DNA of 64,000 bases from Mesorhizobium norvegicum (lineage in GTDB: Bacteria; Pseudomonadota; Alphaproteobacteria; Rhizobiales; Rhizobiaceae): positions 62,001 through 126,000 of the forward strand of contig NZ_SMYZ01000041.1 of the NCBI RefSeq assembly GCF_004919685.1, read 5' to 3'. Of this stretch, positions 53,248 through 62,970 are shown one piece after another; the first letter of the stretch is position 1; each line of letters begins with the position of its first letter. A program made the position numbers and the translations under genes. The notes under the pieces were generated by a model that saw only the letters and a program-made list of their open reading frames with translations, was not told the origin of the DNA and did not search any database.

Positions 53248-54275
53248 GCGCAGCGGAGCAACTCCAGGCAGAAACCAAACCGGCGCCGGCATTGTCGGTT
53301 CGCCATCTCGTCAAGGATTTTCCGGTTCGCGGCGGTCTCGTCTTCGACCGCGCCGTTGCCCATGTCCGTGCGGTCGCCGATGTCTCGTTCGACGTAGCAC
53401 CCGGCGAAACGCTGGGCCTCGTCGGCGAGTCCGGTTGCGGCAAGTCGACCCTCGGACGCTGCCTGATGCGGCTGATCGAGCCGACCAGCGGCGAAAGCTG
53501 GTTTCGTGGCCAGAACCTGCTCGCGCTCAACCACGAGGACATGCGCCTGATGCGGCGCTACATCCAGCTCGTCTTCCAGGATCCCTACGGTTCGCTGCAT
53601 CCGCGCATGCGCATTGCCGACAACATTGCCGAGCCGCTGCGCATGAGCGACATGTCGGCGGCCGACCGCAGCGCGCGCGTCGCCGAACTGCTCGACCTGG
53701 TGCGGCTCAATCCCGAGCATGGCAAGCGCTATCCGCACGAACTGTCCGGCGGCCAGCGCCAGCGCGTCGTCATCGCCCGCGCGCTTGCGCTGAACCCGCA
53801 AGTGGTGATCCTCGACGAGCCGGTTTCGGCCCTCGACGTTTCGGTGCAGGCCGGCGTGCTCAATTTGCTCAGGGATATCCAGCAATCCTTCGGCACCTCC
53901 TATCTGTTCATCGCCCATGACCTCTCGGTCGTGCGCCACATCTCGCACCAGGTCGCGGTGATGTATCTCGGCAAGATTGTCGAGATCGCGCCGGCGGCCG
54001 AACTCTATTCGAGGGCGCTGCATCCCTACACCCAGGCGCTGCTGTCGGCGGTGCCGCTCGCCAACCCCGAGAAGGAGCGCAAGCGCGAGCGGATCGTGCT
54101 GACCGGCGATGTGCCGAGCCCGCTCAACCCGCCCTCCGGCTGCCGCTTCCGCACGCGCTGCTTCAAGGCGCAGGCGATCTGCGCGGCCGTCGAACCGCCG
54201 CTCGATCCCGCTGGCGGTTCGCATCGCGTCGCCTGTCATTTCCCGGAGTCGGTCAACACTTTCAAGGCTGTCTGA
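53244..54275 (+). CDS. Peptide/opine-type ABC transporter ATP-binding protein (DppF-like)
   Basis: 343 residues from ATG 53244 (ATGA overlap). GESGCGKST, LSGGQRQRVVIARAL, VILDEPVSALDVSVQ and the CRFRTRCFKAQAIC Cys motif. Completes the importer ATPases; no binding protein gene is in this operon (see 61324-62922). Confidence 0.93.
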   Translation: MSAAEQLQAETKPAPALSVRHLVKDFPVRGGLVFDRAVAHVRAVADVSFDVAPGETLGLVGESGCGKSTLGRCLMRLIEPTSGESWFRGQNLLALNHEDMRLMRRYIQLVFQDPYGSLHPRMRIADNIAEPLRMSDMSAADRSARVAELLDLVRLNPEHGKRYPHELSGGQRQRVVIARALALNPQVVILDEPVSALDVSVQAGVLNLLRDIQQSFGTSYLFIAHDLSVVRHISHQVAVMYLGKIVEIAPAAELYSRALHPYTQALLSAVPLANPEKERKRERIVLTGDVPSPLNPPSGCRFRTRCFKAQAICAAVEPPLDPAGGSHRVACHFPESVNTFKAV

Positions 54276-54320
54276 CAACCTGCGAGACAACAGCCGAATT
54301 TACCCGTGAAGGATTCTGAT

Positions 54321-55592
54321 TTGACCGAAAACCAACCCGAAAATGCTGGTACGGCAGGTCGCGCCCGCCTGCCGCTCGAAGGCATCAAGGTTCTCGATCT
54401 CTCGCGCGTGCTGGCCGGACCGTGGGCGACGATGAGCCTTGCCGATCTCGGCGCCGAAGTCTGGAAGATCGAGAACATCGACGGCGGCGACGACACCCGC
54501 GCGTGGTCGGTGCCGAGCTACAAGGGTGTCTCGACCTACTATCTCTGCGCCAATCGCGGCAAGCAGAGCATCGCACTCGACATGAAGAGCCCGCAGGGGC
54601 TGGCGATCGTGCGTGAGCTGGCGGCGAAGGCCGACATCGTCGTAGAGAATTTCCGCTCCGGCACCGCCGACCGCCTCGGCGTCGGTTTCAAGGAACTCAG
54701 TGCGTCAAACCCACGGCTGATCTACTGTTCGATCTCCGGCTACGGCCAGACCGGCCCCGATGCCGGACGGCCCGGCTATGATTTCGTCATGCAGGCCGAA
54801 AGCGGCCTCATGGCCATCACCGGCGAGAGCAATGGCGAGCCGATGCGTGTCGGCGTCGCCATCACCGATATCGTCTGCGGCATGGTCGCGACGCAGTCGA
54901 TCCTGGCGGCACTTTTTGAACGCGCGACGACCGGCAAGGGCCAGTTCCTCGACCTGTCGCTGATCGACTGCGCGCTCAGCCTGTTGATCAATGTCGGCAG
55001 CGGTTATCTCAACACCGGCCGCGAGGCCGCCCGCTACGGCAACGCCCATCCGACGGTCGTTCCCTACCAGATCTTCGAAGCCGCCGATGGCGGCTTCGCG
55101 TTGGCCGTCGGCAACGATCGTCAGTTCGCGGCGCTGTGCGAGCAGGTCGTGCACCTGCCGCATCTCACCAAGGATCAGCGCTTTATCAAAGCAGGGGCGC
55201 GTGCCACCAACCGCGAGGCGCTGATCTCGCAGTTGGCGGCTGCCTTCAAGACCAAGCCACGTGACCACTGGATGGCCACCTGCGCCGCGGCAAGCGTGCC
55301 GGCCGGCACGGTAAAATCGATACCGGAAGTCTTCGACAGTCCCAATGTGCGCGAGCGTGGCCTTGTCCAGACCTTGCCGCATCCGCATCTCGGTTCCGTA
55401 GCCATGGTGCGCCCGGCGCAGGGACTGGCCGCGCAATTGACCGCCGACTTCACCGCGCCGCCGATGCTGGGCCAGGACACGCAAGCCGTGCTGGCCGACG
55501 TACTCGGCTATAGCGCCGAGACCATCGACCAGTTGATCGGCACCGGCGCCATAGGCGTCTATAGGCCGGCCGCCGAGCCCGTTCCCGCCTGA
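54321..55592 (+). CDS. CaiB/BaiF family III CoA transferase
   Basis: 423 residues from TTG 54321, chosen because AAGGA lies 7 bases upstream; GTG 54306 would add five residues. Family III motifs: KVLDLSRVLAGPWATMSLAD, the DIVVENFRSGTADRLG loop, and the catalytic Asp in LIDCALS. Moves CoA between organic acids without an acyl-enzyme. In line with the importer and a semialdehyde dehydrogenase gene, so it may activate an imported or derived carboxylate. Confidence 0.86.
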   Translation: MTENQPENAGTAGRARLPLEGIKVLDLSRVLAGPWATMSLADLGAEVWKIENIDGGDDTRAWSVPSYKGVSTYYLCANRGKQSIALDMKSPQGLAIVRELAAKADIVVENFRSGTADRLGVGFKELSASNPRLIYCSISGYGQTGPDAGRPGYDFVMQAESGLMAITGESNGEPMRVGVAITDIVCGMVATQSILAALFERATTGKGQFLDLSLIDCALSLLINVGSGYLNTGREAARYGNAHPTVVPYQIFEAADGGFALAVGNDRQFAALCEQVVHLPHLTKDQRFIKAGARATNREALISQLAAAFKTKPRDHWMATCAAASVPAGTVKSIPEVFDSPNVRERGLVQTLPHPHLGSVAMVRPAQGLAAQLTADFTAPPMLGQDTQAVLADVLGYSAETIDQLIGTGAIGVYRPAAEPVPA

Positions 55593-55610
55593 TTTTCCAC
55601 GGAGCCTGAC

Positions 55611-57047
55611 ATGTACAAAACCGTGCTGCTGCACATCGACGGCGCATGGCGCCCGGCCCGAGATGGCCGCACCATGGCAATCGTCAATCCGTCGACCGAG
55701 GCCGAACTCGGCTCGCTCGCCCATGCCGGCATCGGCGATCTCGACGAAGCGCTGGCGGCCGCCGCCAAAGGGTTCGAGACCTGGCGCCGCGTGTCGCCCT
55801 TCGATCGCTCCAAACTGATGCGCAAGGCCGCCGTCATCCTGCGCGAGCGCAACGAGCACATCGCCACGTTGATGACGTTGGAACAGGGCAAGCCGATTGC
55901 CGAATCGCGCATGGAGGCCTTTGCCGCCGCCGACATCATCGACTGGTTCGCCGAGGAAGCGCGCCGCAGCTACGGCCGCATCGTGCCGGCGCGCTTGGAT
56001 GGTGTCAGCCAGTCGGTGGTCAAGGAACCTGTCGGCCCTGTGGCCGCCTTCACACCGTGGAATTTTCCGCTCAACCAGGCGGTGCGCAAATTGTCGGCGG
56101 CATTGGCCGCCGGCTGCTCGATCATCATCAAGGGCCCTGAAGAAACGCCCGCCTCGCCCGCCGAACTGGTGCGCGCCTTTGTCGACGCCGGCCTGCCCGA
56201 CGGTGCCTTGAACCTCGTCTACGGCACGCCGTCCGAAATCTCCGCCTATCTCATTCCGCATCCGGTGATCCGCAAGATTTCCTTCACCGGCTCGACGCCA
56301 GTCGGCAAGCAACTGGCGTCGCTTGCCGGGCTGCACATGAAGCGGGCGACGATGGAACTTGGCGGCCATGCGCCGGTCATTGTGCTGCCCGACGCCGATC
56401 TCGACCGCGCCGCACGCTCGATGGTCGCATCCAAATTCCGCAATGCCGGCCAGATCTGCGTCGCGCCGACGCGCTTCCTCATCGACAATGCGGTCTATGA
56501 CGATTTCGTCGGCCGCTTCGTTGAGGCAACCCGCCAGATCAAGGTCGGTGACGGTCTTGCCGAAGGCACCACCATGGGACCGCTCGCCAATCCGCGCCGC
56601 GTGCAGGCGATGGAGGAACTGGTCCACGACGCCGTGCAGAAAGGCGCTGAACTCGTCACCGGCGGCAAGCGCATCGGCAATTCAGGCTATTTCTTCGAGC
56701 CGACCATCCTGTCGGGTGTCGGGACCGACGCCCGCGCCATGAATGAGGAGCCGTTCGGCCCGCTGGCGCTGATGACCCCGGTGAGTGGCCTGGATGAAGC
56801 GCTGGCCGAAGCCAACCGGTTGAACTACGGCCTTGCCGCCTATGGCTTCACCCGCTCGGCGGCGAGTGCCGCGAAAATGTCGTCCGGCATCGCCAGCGGC
56901 ATGGTGTCGATCAACCATTATGGTCTGGCGCTGCCGGAGGTGCCGTTTGGCGGCATCAACGATTCCGGCAACGGCACCGAAGGTGGCGCCGACGCGCTGG
57001 AGAGCTATCTCAACAGCAAATTCGTCTCGCACCTGCAGGTCGACTGA
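55611..57047 (+). CDS. Aldehyde dehydrogenase (succinate-semialdehyde dehydrogenase-like)
   Basis: 478 residues from ATG 55611, 18 bp after the CoA transferase gene. AAFTPWNFPLNQAVRKLSAA, the catalytic Glu in MELGGHAP and Cys in AGQICVAPTR define the ALDH active site; the SSADH/GabD-like branch is suggested by these blocks. Oxidises a semialdehyde to the acid with NAD(P)+. Ends the plus-strand operon. Confidence 0.86.
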   Translation: MYKTVLLHIDGAWRPARDGRTMAIVNPSTEAELGSLAHAGIGDLDEALAAAAKGFETWRRVSPFDRSKLMRKAAVILRERNEHIATLMTLEQGKPIAESRMEAFAAADIIDWFAEEARRSYGRIVPARLDGVSQSVVKEPVGPVAAFTPWNFPLNQAVRKLSAALAAGCSIIIKGPEETPASPAELVRAFVDAGLPDGALNLVYGTPSEISAYLIPHPVIRKISFTGSTPVGKQLASLAGLHMKRATMELGGHAPVIVLPDADLDRAARSMVASKFRNAGQICVAPTRFLIDNAVYDDFVGRFVEATRQIKVGDGLAEGTTMGPLANPRRVQAMEELVHDAVQKGAELVTGGKRIGNSGYFFEPTILSGVGTDARAMNEEPFGPLALMTPVSGLDEALAEANRLNYGLAAYGFTRSAASAAKMSSGIASGMVSINHYGLALPEVPFGGINDSGNGTEGGADALESYLNSKFVSHLQVD

Positions 57048-57072
57048 GCAGGCCGCTGTCGGGCGACATGCA

Positions 57073-57711
57073 CTACTTCTGCTGACCGTAATTCTTGTAG
57101 CGCCCGCGAATGGCGGCAAGCTCGCTGCCCTCGATCAGCACCGGCGTGCCAGCGCTGCGCGCCAACAGATATTGCCGCGCCAGGGTTTCCAGCTTGATGG
57201 TGCGGATGAGTGCCGTGTCGAGATCCGCGCCGAAGGCGATCATGCCATGATTGGCGAGCAGGCAGGCCGTGCGGTCCTCGAGCGCCACGACGGCAACCCT
57301 GGCCAGCTCGCTTGATGCGAACAGCGCATAGTCCGAGCAGCGCACATCATCGCCGCCGAAACCGGCGACCATGTAGTGGAACAGCGGCAGCGGTTCGCGC
57401 AGGCACGATAGCGCCACGCAATGGTCGGGATGGGCATGCACGACGGCGCCGGCCTCGGGAAACGCCTTGTAGATTTCGGCATGCATTTCCCATTCGCTCG
57501 ACGGCCGGAATGCACCATCCCAGCTGCCATCGAGTTGCATTGCCACCATCTGCTCCGGCCGCAAGGCGCTCGTGGCTATTCCCGTCGGCGTGATCAGCAT
57601 GCCGCTTGTCGTGCGCACGCTGATATTGCCGGTGGTGCCGACATTCATCCCGCTGGCGTCCAGCGTCTCAGTCGCGGCGATCAGCCGGGCGCAAGCGGTC
57701 TCGGTATCCAT
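57073..57711 (-). CDS. Class II aldolase/adducin family protein, OtnC-like decarboxylase or aldolase
   Basis: 212 residues from ATG 57711 (the 1-base TGATG overlap with the upstream kinase fixes this start). NVGTTGNISVRTTSGML, the zinc site HAHPDHCVAL and LLANHGMIAFG are class II aldolase motifs. Paired with the DUF1537 kinase gene; known partner pairs of this type phosphorylate a 3-oxo-tetronate and then decarboxylate it. Assignment to that reaction is by context. Confidence 0.83.
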   Translation of the reverse strand: MDTETACARLIAATETLDASGMNVGTTGNISVRTTSGMLITPTGIATSALRPEQMVAMQLDGSWDGAFRPSSEWEMHAEIYKAFPEAGAVVHAHPDHCVALSCLREPLPLFHYMVAGFGGDDVRCSDYALFASSELARVAVVALEDRTACLLANHGMIAFGADLDTALIRTIKLETLARQYLLARSAGTPVLIEGSELAAIRGRYKNYGQQK

Positions 57712-59075
57712 CACGATGCTTTCCCTGTCGTGGCCTTTGCCGGGGGCCATGTGTCGATTGCCGGCGCAATGGTGCTCGGCCGTGTCATGTCTTGCAAAAC
57801 GTCGGTGAAGATATCGGGGCCGCCGAGCTTTCCCGATTTCAGCATCAGCGCCAGCGGATCGGAGGGCAGGCCGGGGAGGTGGGCGATGGCGCGCGACAAT
57901 CCCGGGCCTTCATAGGCGCCCATGGCGATCCGGTCGATGCCGAGCGCCTTGACCACCGAACCGGCGGTCTCGCCGCCGGCGACGACGAGCCGGCGTACGC
58001 CGAGTTCGCGCACCAGTATCCGGGCAATCACGGCCAGGGTCTCTTCCGCCTTTGCCGCCATCACATCGCGGCCATGCGCCTGCTGCAGCGCTTCGACCGT
58101 CGCTTGCGGCGCCGTCGTGGCAATCGCCATCATCGCGCCGGGCAAATGCCGCCGGGCGAAGGCACGCGCTTCGGCCACGACATCGGCGCCGGCAAAGGCG
58201 CTGGCAAGATCGATCGTCAGCATTGGATTGTGTTGAGCAAAACGTTCGAGCTGTTCGATGGTGCGGTCGGCGACGCTGCCGGCCAGCACCGCCGCCGGTC
58301 CGTTTACGGCCGGTAGGCTGGCGGCAACGAGCTCGCTGGATGTCAGCAGCCCATGCGCCAGCCAGGCCGGCGGCAAATGCGCCCCAACCGAGGAATTACC
58401 GGTCATCAGCGGCAGGTCGAAGGCGGCTTCCGCGATCGCCGCCAGGTCGCGCTCGCGGATCGTGTCGGTGACCAGAAGCGTCTCGCCTCGCGCGCTGTGC
58501 TCTCGAATGGCGTCGCGAATGGCCCCGGCTCCGGCGTCGACAGTGAGATAAGGCACCAACCCGACCTTGCCCTTGCTCTGCGCCTGCAGCACGCGAACCA
58601 GATTGGAATCGGTCATCGGCGTCAGCGGATCGAAGCGCTTGGGCGACTCTGCCAGCAACTGGGCGCCGCCGAACATATGCCCCTGATAGACGGTACGGCC
58701 GGTCTCACACAGCGCAGGGGCGAACAGCGTGACGCCGCCGCCAAGCCGCTCGAGCAGCGCTTCGGCGCAAGGACCGATATTGCCGGCGGGCGTCGAATCG
58801 AAGGTGGCGCAGTATTTGAAGAAAATCTGCCGCGCGCCCGCTTCCACCAGCCGGTCCGCAGCCTCCAGCACCTGGCGCACCGCATCGCTGGCCGCGATGA
58901 CGCGGGTCTTCAGCAGGATAACATGGGCAAGATTGCCTGATGGGATCGGGGCGTTCAGCCCGACCGTGCATCCCGTCGGGATGCCGCGCGCGACCAGCAT
59001 AGACGCCAGCTCGGTGCCGCCGGTCAGATCGTCGGCTATGGCGCCAAACAGCAGGGAAGGCATCGACGCGGTCAT
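57711..59075 (-). CDS. DUF1537-family four-carbon acid sugar kinase (OtnK-like)
   Basis: 454 residues from ATG 59075. N-terminal SLLFGAIADDLTGGTELASM and C-terminal RLVVAGGETAGSVVKALGID are the two sugar-kinase-like halves; the ADDLTGG motif is the family hallmark. Members phosphorylate 3-oxo four-carbon acid sugars or related acids. Operon with the class II aldolase, controlled by the divergent GntR. Confidence 0.86.
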   Translation of the reverse strand: MTASMPSLLFGAIADDLTGGTELASMLVARGIPTGCTVGLNAPIPSGNLAHVILLKTRVIAASDAVRQVLEAADRLVEAGARQIFFKYCATFDSTPAGNIGPCAEALLERLGGGVTLFAPALCETGRTVYQGHMFGGAQLLAESPKRFDPLTPMTDSNLVRVLQAQSKGKVGLVPYLTVDAGAGAIRDAIREHSARGETLLVTDTIRERDLAAIAEAAFDLPLMTGNSSVGAHLPPAWLAHGLLTSSELVAASLPAVNGPAAVLAGSVADRTIEQLERFAQHNPMLTIDLASAFAGADVVAEARAFARRHLPGAMMAIATTAPQATVEALQQAHGRDVMAAKAEETLAVIARILVRELGVRRLVVAGGETAGSVVKALGIDRIAMGAYEGPGLSRAIAHLPGLPSDPLALMLKSGKLGGPDIFTDVLQDMTRPSTIAPAIDTWPPAKATTGKAS

Positions 59076-59138
59076 GCGGCCCGTCTCACATCTGCCCGTT
59101 TCATGTCGGCTTGTCTCATGTCGATGGTCAGGCCATTC

Positions 59139-59154
59139 GTGGTATCATATACAC
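59139..59154. promoter_or_regulatory. Candidate GntR operator between kinase and GntR genes
   Basis: GTGGTATCATATACAC is a near-palindrome in the divergent region. It shares TATCATATA with the site at 61227-61240, which supports a common regulator. Confidence 0.5.
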
Positions 59155-59206
59155 AGGCCACGCGACGCAGGCGACGCCTGCGCGACTGCAAGAACGGAGA
59201 GCGGAT

Positions 59207-59944
59207 GTGACTGCTTCTATCGCGCCGATCGCGCGCGACAATCTGACGACGCGTGTCTACGAGGAGCTTCGCCGCGCTATGATGGAAGGCCGTTTCTGGC
59301 CGGGCCATCGCTTCAAGATCCGCGACCTCGCCGCCAGCCTTCAGGTCTCCGAGACGCCGGTGCGCGAGGCGTTGATGCAGCTGGTCCGCGAAAAGGGCCT
59401 GGAGATGGAGGCCGGTCGTTCGATCACCGTCGCCCAGCTGTCGCTGGCCCAGTATCTGGAACTGCGCAGCATCCGGCTGCATCTCGAAGGCATGGCCGGT
59501 GCCGCGGCGACGACACGCATCGAGCCGCGCGAGATCGACCGCCTGGCGGCGGTGCATGACAGGCTGATCGCCGACGAGGACAACGGCCGCTGGTTCGAAG
59601 CCGTCCGCGACAATTGGGAATTCCATCACTCGATCTACCAGGCGGCGCAAATGCCGGAGCTGCTGGCCATCATCGAGGGCATCTGGCTGCGCAACGGTCC
59701 GCTGGTGAACTATCAATACCCGCACGCCAGGCCGACCTATGACGGTCGCCACCGTCATCTCGACATCCTCGACGCGCTGCGGGCGCGTGACGAGAACGGC
59801 GTGCGCAAGGGCATTCAGCAGGACATGATCGAAGGCGGCCGCTTGCTGGTCAAGGTGCTCGAACGGCTCAACGATGGCGCGGTCACGCCGGAGGAACTGC
59901 GCCGCGCGGCGCAGAACGGCCGCCTGGTGTCGGCTGCCGGCTGA
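59207..59944 (+). CDS. GntR-family (FCD) transcriptional regulator
   Basis: 245 residues from GTG 59207 (GGAGAG upstream); longer upstream codons run into the operator region. Winged HTH IRDLAASLQVSETPVREALM and an FCD domain (NWEFHHSIYQAAQ metal residues). Divergent from the kinase/aldolase operon and convergent with the aminotransferase gene. Probably controls both through the shared TATCATATA sites. Confidence 0.86.
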   Translation: MTASIAPIARDNLTTRVYEELRRAMMEGRFWPGHRFKIRDLAASLQVSETPVREALMQLVREKGLEMEAGRSITVAQLSLAQYLELRSIRLHLEGMAGAAATTRIEPREIDRLAAVHDRLIADEDNGRWFEAVRDNWEFHHSIYQAAQMPELLAIIEGIWLRNGPLVNYQYPHARPTYDGRHRHLDILDALRARDENGVRKGIQQDMIEGGRLLVKVLERLNDGAVTPEELRRAAQNGRLVSAAG

Positions 59945-59978
59945 ACGATTTGTTCTTTCCCACCGCATCGGCGCCGGT

Positions 59979-61208
59979 TCACGCCACCTGCGCCGCAGCG
60001 GCCATGCCGGCATCGGCAGCCTGCAGGGCGAGATCTATGTCTTTTGCGGTATGCGCGGCGCTCAGGAACATGTTGTGCCGGGGGTGGAAATAGGCGCCTT
60101 CGCGCAACGCAGCAGAGCAGAAGGCGTTGGCCAGCTTGAATTCGGCATCGTCGTCGAACAACACCATCGGCATCGACACCGGGCCGGTCTGGCGCAGTGA
60201 CAGTCCATGCTTCTTCGCGGCCGCGTCGAGGCCTGAGCGCAGCCTGTCGCCGGCCTGCGTCATGCGGGCAATCGCATCGGTATCGCGCAGCGTGTTGATG
60301 GTGGCGATCGCGGCGGCCATGGCGACGGCGCCGTACCAGAACGACCCCGTCACATAGACCTTGGTCGCCGCTTCGCGAAAACGGTCGGTGCCGGTGATCG
60401 CGGCAAGCGGATAGCCATTGGCGATCGCCTTCGAGAAGGCAGACAGGTCCGGCCGTACGCCGAGCGGCTCCCAGCTGCCGGCGAGGTCGATGCGGAAGCC
60501 GGCCCTGACATCATCGACGATCAGAGCCGCATCGGCGGCGGTGGTGAGCTCGCGCGCTCGTCTGGCGAAGGCGGCGGTCGGCAGTTCCTGGTCGCGGGCT
60601 ATGTCGTGCCGGAAGGCGGTGACGACGACCGCGGCAAGATCACCCCCGGCCTGCTCGACCGCAGCCTCCAGGCTGGCAATGTCGTTGTAGTCGAAATGGA
60701 TCAGATGGGCGCGGTCCTCGGCGGTGACGCCGGCCAGTGATGGCGTGCACCACGGCACAGCGCCATGATAGGAGCCGCGCGCGACCAGCACCTTGCGCCT
60801 GCCGGTGCCGGCGCGTGCGATCGTCACGCATGCCGTGGTGGCGTCGGTGCCGTTCTTCTGCAGCATCGCCCAGTCGGCATGCGCGACCGTCTTGACCAGC
60901 AACTCCGCCAGTTCGACCAGCACCTCGCCCGGGCCGTTCATCGCATCGCCCAGGCGACGCTGCCGCTCGGCTGCGGCCTCGACCGCCTGGTGATGATGGC
61001 CGAGGATGTTGGGGCCCCAGCTGCACATCAGGTCGATATATTCGCGCCCATCGACGTCCCAGACCCGGCAGCCGTCGGCGCGCTCGAAGAACTGCGGATA
61101 GGCGGAGCCGAGATAGCGCGTCGCCATGTGTCCCCACATGCCGCCCGGAATGACCGAGGCCGCACGCTCGCGCAGCAACTGGTCCTTGGAGTTGATCAGG
61201 GAAGGCAT
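59979..61208 (-). CDS. Class III PLP-dependent aminotransferase (glutamate-1-semialdehyde aminomutase-like)
   Basis: 409 residues from ATG 61208, which has GGAGA 8-12 bases upstream; longer starts (61226, 61316) lack one and overlap the operator. PLP fold type I class III: LMCSWGPNILGHHHQAVEAA, the NGTDATTACVTIARAGTGRR segment, an LIVDDVRAGFR Asp loop and the Schiff-base Lys in SAFSKAIANGYPLAAI. Similar enzymes act on non-proteinogenic amines; housekeeping hemL is not implied. Preceded by a GntR-like site. Confidence 0.85.
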   Translation of the reverse strand: MPSLINSKDQLLRERAASVIPGGMWGHMATRYLGSAYPQFFERADGCRVWDVDGREYIDLMCSWGPNILGHHHQAVEAAAERQRRLGDAMNGPGEVLVELAELLVKTVAHADWAMLQKNGTDATTACVTIARAGTGRRKVLVARGSYHGAVPWCTPSLAGVTAEDRAHLIHFDYNDIASLEAAVEQAGGDLAAVVVTAFRHDIARDQELPTAAFARRARELTTAADAALIVDDVRAGFRIDLAGSWEPLGVRPDLSAFSKAIANGYPLAAITGTDRFREAATKVYVTGSFWYGAVAMAAAIATINTLRDTDAIARMTQAGDRLRSGLDAAAKKHGLSLRQTGPVSMPMVLFDDDAEFKLANAFCSAALREGAYFHPRHNMFLSAAHTAKDIDLALQAADAGMAAAAQVA

Positions 61209-61226
61209 AGCGAGGTCTCCGCTCAT

Positions 61227-61240
61227 TGATATATCATATA
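61227..61240. promoter_or_regulatory. Candidate GntR operator before the aminotransferase gene
   Basis: TGATATATCA (61227-61236) is a perfect 10-bp palindrome overlapping ATATCATATA (61231-61240). Shares TATCATATA with 59139-59154. Lies 18-30 bp upstream of the aminotransferase start. Confidence 0.5.
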
Positions 61241-61288
61241 TTGAATTTGGTGCTGGAGGAACAGGATTTGCTGATCCAGGATGAGGAA

Positions 61289-61313
61289 GCGGGGGGCGGC
61301 TGGCCGCCTCCCG
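61289..61313. terminator. Hairpin terminator after the binding-protein gene
   Basis: GCGGGGGGCGGC pairs with GCCGCCTCCCGC (one mismatch, loop T). It lies just past the binding-protein stop on the minus strand and precedes a T/C stretch. Also separates the aminotransferase operator from that gene. Confidence 0.55.
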
Positions 61314-61323
61314 CATCTTTCGC

Positions 61324-62922
61324 TCAGTGGCTGAGTTCCGCCAGCGGCAGGTTGCAGCAGGCGCTGTAGCGCACGCCCTTGACGTCCGACTTGTAGGCCA
61401 GGATCAGGTTCGGGCTGATCAACGGCAGGATGATCCTGTCCTTGATCATTTCCTCGCCGGCCTGGTGCCACAGCTTGGCGGCCTCGTCGCCGCTTGCCGC
61501 AAGGGCTGCCTTGTAGATATCCGCTTCCTTCGGATTGAGCACCGACGGGTCGCGCTCCGCGCCGGCGCGGCGCGACCACGGGCTGCCCTTGGTCATGGCG
61601 AAATAGTCGATGTATTGCGAGGTGCCGTAATAGTCCGGCGCGTAGAACACCGCCGTCATCGGGATGCCGTCGCCATTGACGCGTTCGCGCCAATTGGCGA
61701 AGGGGATCGGCTGCAGGTCGAGCTTGATGTTGATCTTGGCCAGATCCTGCTGGACCTTCTGCATCAAGAGCGACAGGTCGACGCCATAGACATTCATGCC
61801 GGGGAACGCCGCTTCCATCTCGAAGCCGTCGGCATGGCCGGCCTTGGCCAGAAGTTCCTTTGCCTTGGCAACGTCATAGGGCTGCGCCTCGAAGCCCGAA
61901 CCGCCGGGGAAGCCGAGCGGGATCGGAGCGCTGATCAGCTGGCCCTCGGAGCCGATGGTGAAATCGAGGATGCTTGGACGGTCGAGGCCGAGCGAGATGG
62001 CCTCGCGCACTTCGGGCGTCAGCGGAACCTTGTTGGCCTTGGCGCCCGGCGACAGCGCCACATAGATGAAGTTGTAGGATGGCACGGTCTCGATCTTCAC
62101 GTCGCTGCCGGTCATCGTCTTGGCCGTGTCCGGGTCGATCTGCATGGCGATGTCGGCGGTGCCGCTCTGCAGCATCTGCGCCTGCGCCACCGCATCCTTG
62201 GTCTGGCGGATGACGACTTCGCTCAGCGCCGGCGCCGTGCGCCAGTACTTGTCGTTGCGCGCCAGCCGCAGTTCCGAATTCGGCTCATAGGATTTCAGCA
62301 CGAACGGCGCGCTGCCGGCCGAATGCGCCAGGAACCAGGCCTCGGCATTGTCCGTCGTCGAAGCGTCCGCATCGGCCTTGGCGCCGGCTTCGGAAGCGAC
62401 CTTGCTGTTGACGACCGCGGCGTAGGGCGCCGCCGCGATGTTGAGGAATTCGGAGCTTGGCGCGACCATCTTGACGACGACCGTATGCGCGTCCGGGGTC
62501 TCGATCGAGGCGACATTGTCCATCAGGAACGAAGCGCTGCCCTTGAGGTTCTTCAGCCGCTCCCAGGACCATTTGACGTCCTTGGCTTCGACCGGCGAAC
62601 CGTCCGAGAATTTGGCGGCCGGGTCGAGCGTGAAGGTGAAGCTGCTCTGGTCGGCATTGCCTTCCCACTTCGAGGCGAGCAACGGGATCAGCTTGTTGTC
62701 CTTGTCCAGCGTCAGCAGCGATTCATAGACGCTGGAATTGTAGATCTGGCAGGTGTCGCAGAAGGCGCGGTGCGGATCGAGCGAGTTGAGGTCGATATTG
62801 CGCGCGATGACCAGCGGCTTGCTGTCCTGCGCGAAGGTGGCCGGTGCCCAGAAGGCGCTGGTGGCCAGCAGCACGGCTGCCAGCATCGTGGCCCTGGTCT
62901 TGTGTCTCGGTAGGATGGTCAT
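61324..62922 (-). CDS. Family-5 (DppA-like) ABC transporter substrate-binding protein
   Basis: 532 residues from ATG 62922. Signal peptide (hydrophobic run, AATF-type end near APATFA|QD), then the SBP_bac_5 fold: ARNIDLNSLDPHRAFCDTCQ, FTLDPAAKFSDGSPVEAKDV. The CDTC motif is an unusual near-N-terminal Cys pair. Family 5 proteins serve DppBCDF-type importers, and such an operon without a binding protein lies at 50312-54275, so it probably supplies it. Same strand as the E1 gene, 48 bp downstream of its stop. Confidence 0.87.
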   Translation of the reverse strand: MTILPRHKTRATMLAAVLLATSAFWAPATFAQDSKPLVIARNIDLNSLDPHRAFCDTCQIYNSSVYESLLTLDKDNKLIPLLASKWEGNADQSSFTFTLDPAAKFSDGSPVEAKDVKWSWERLKNLKGSASFLMDNVASIETPDAHTVVVKMVAPSSEFLNIAAAPYAAVVNSKVASEAGAKADADASTTDNAEAWFLAHSAGSAPFVLKSYEPNSELRLARNDKYWRTAPALSEVVIRQTKDAVAQAQMLQSGTADIAMQIDPDTAKTMTGSDVKIETVPSYNFIYVALSPGAKANKVPLTPEVREAISLGLDRPSILDFTIGSEGQLISAPIPLGFPGGSGFEAQPYDVAKAKELLAKAGHADGFEMEAAFPGMNVYGVDLSLLMQKVQQDLAKINIKLDLQPIPFANWRERVNGDGIPMTAVFYAPDYYGTSQYIDYFAMTKGSPWSRRAGAERDPSVLNPKEADIYKAALAASGDEAAKLWHQAGEEMIKDRIILPLISPNLILAYKSDVKGVRYSACCNLPLAELSH

Positions 62923-62970
62923 GTCAGTTCTCCCATTTTCTTGTCGGATCTTTGTGGCAATGCGTTCGCT

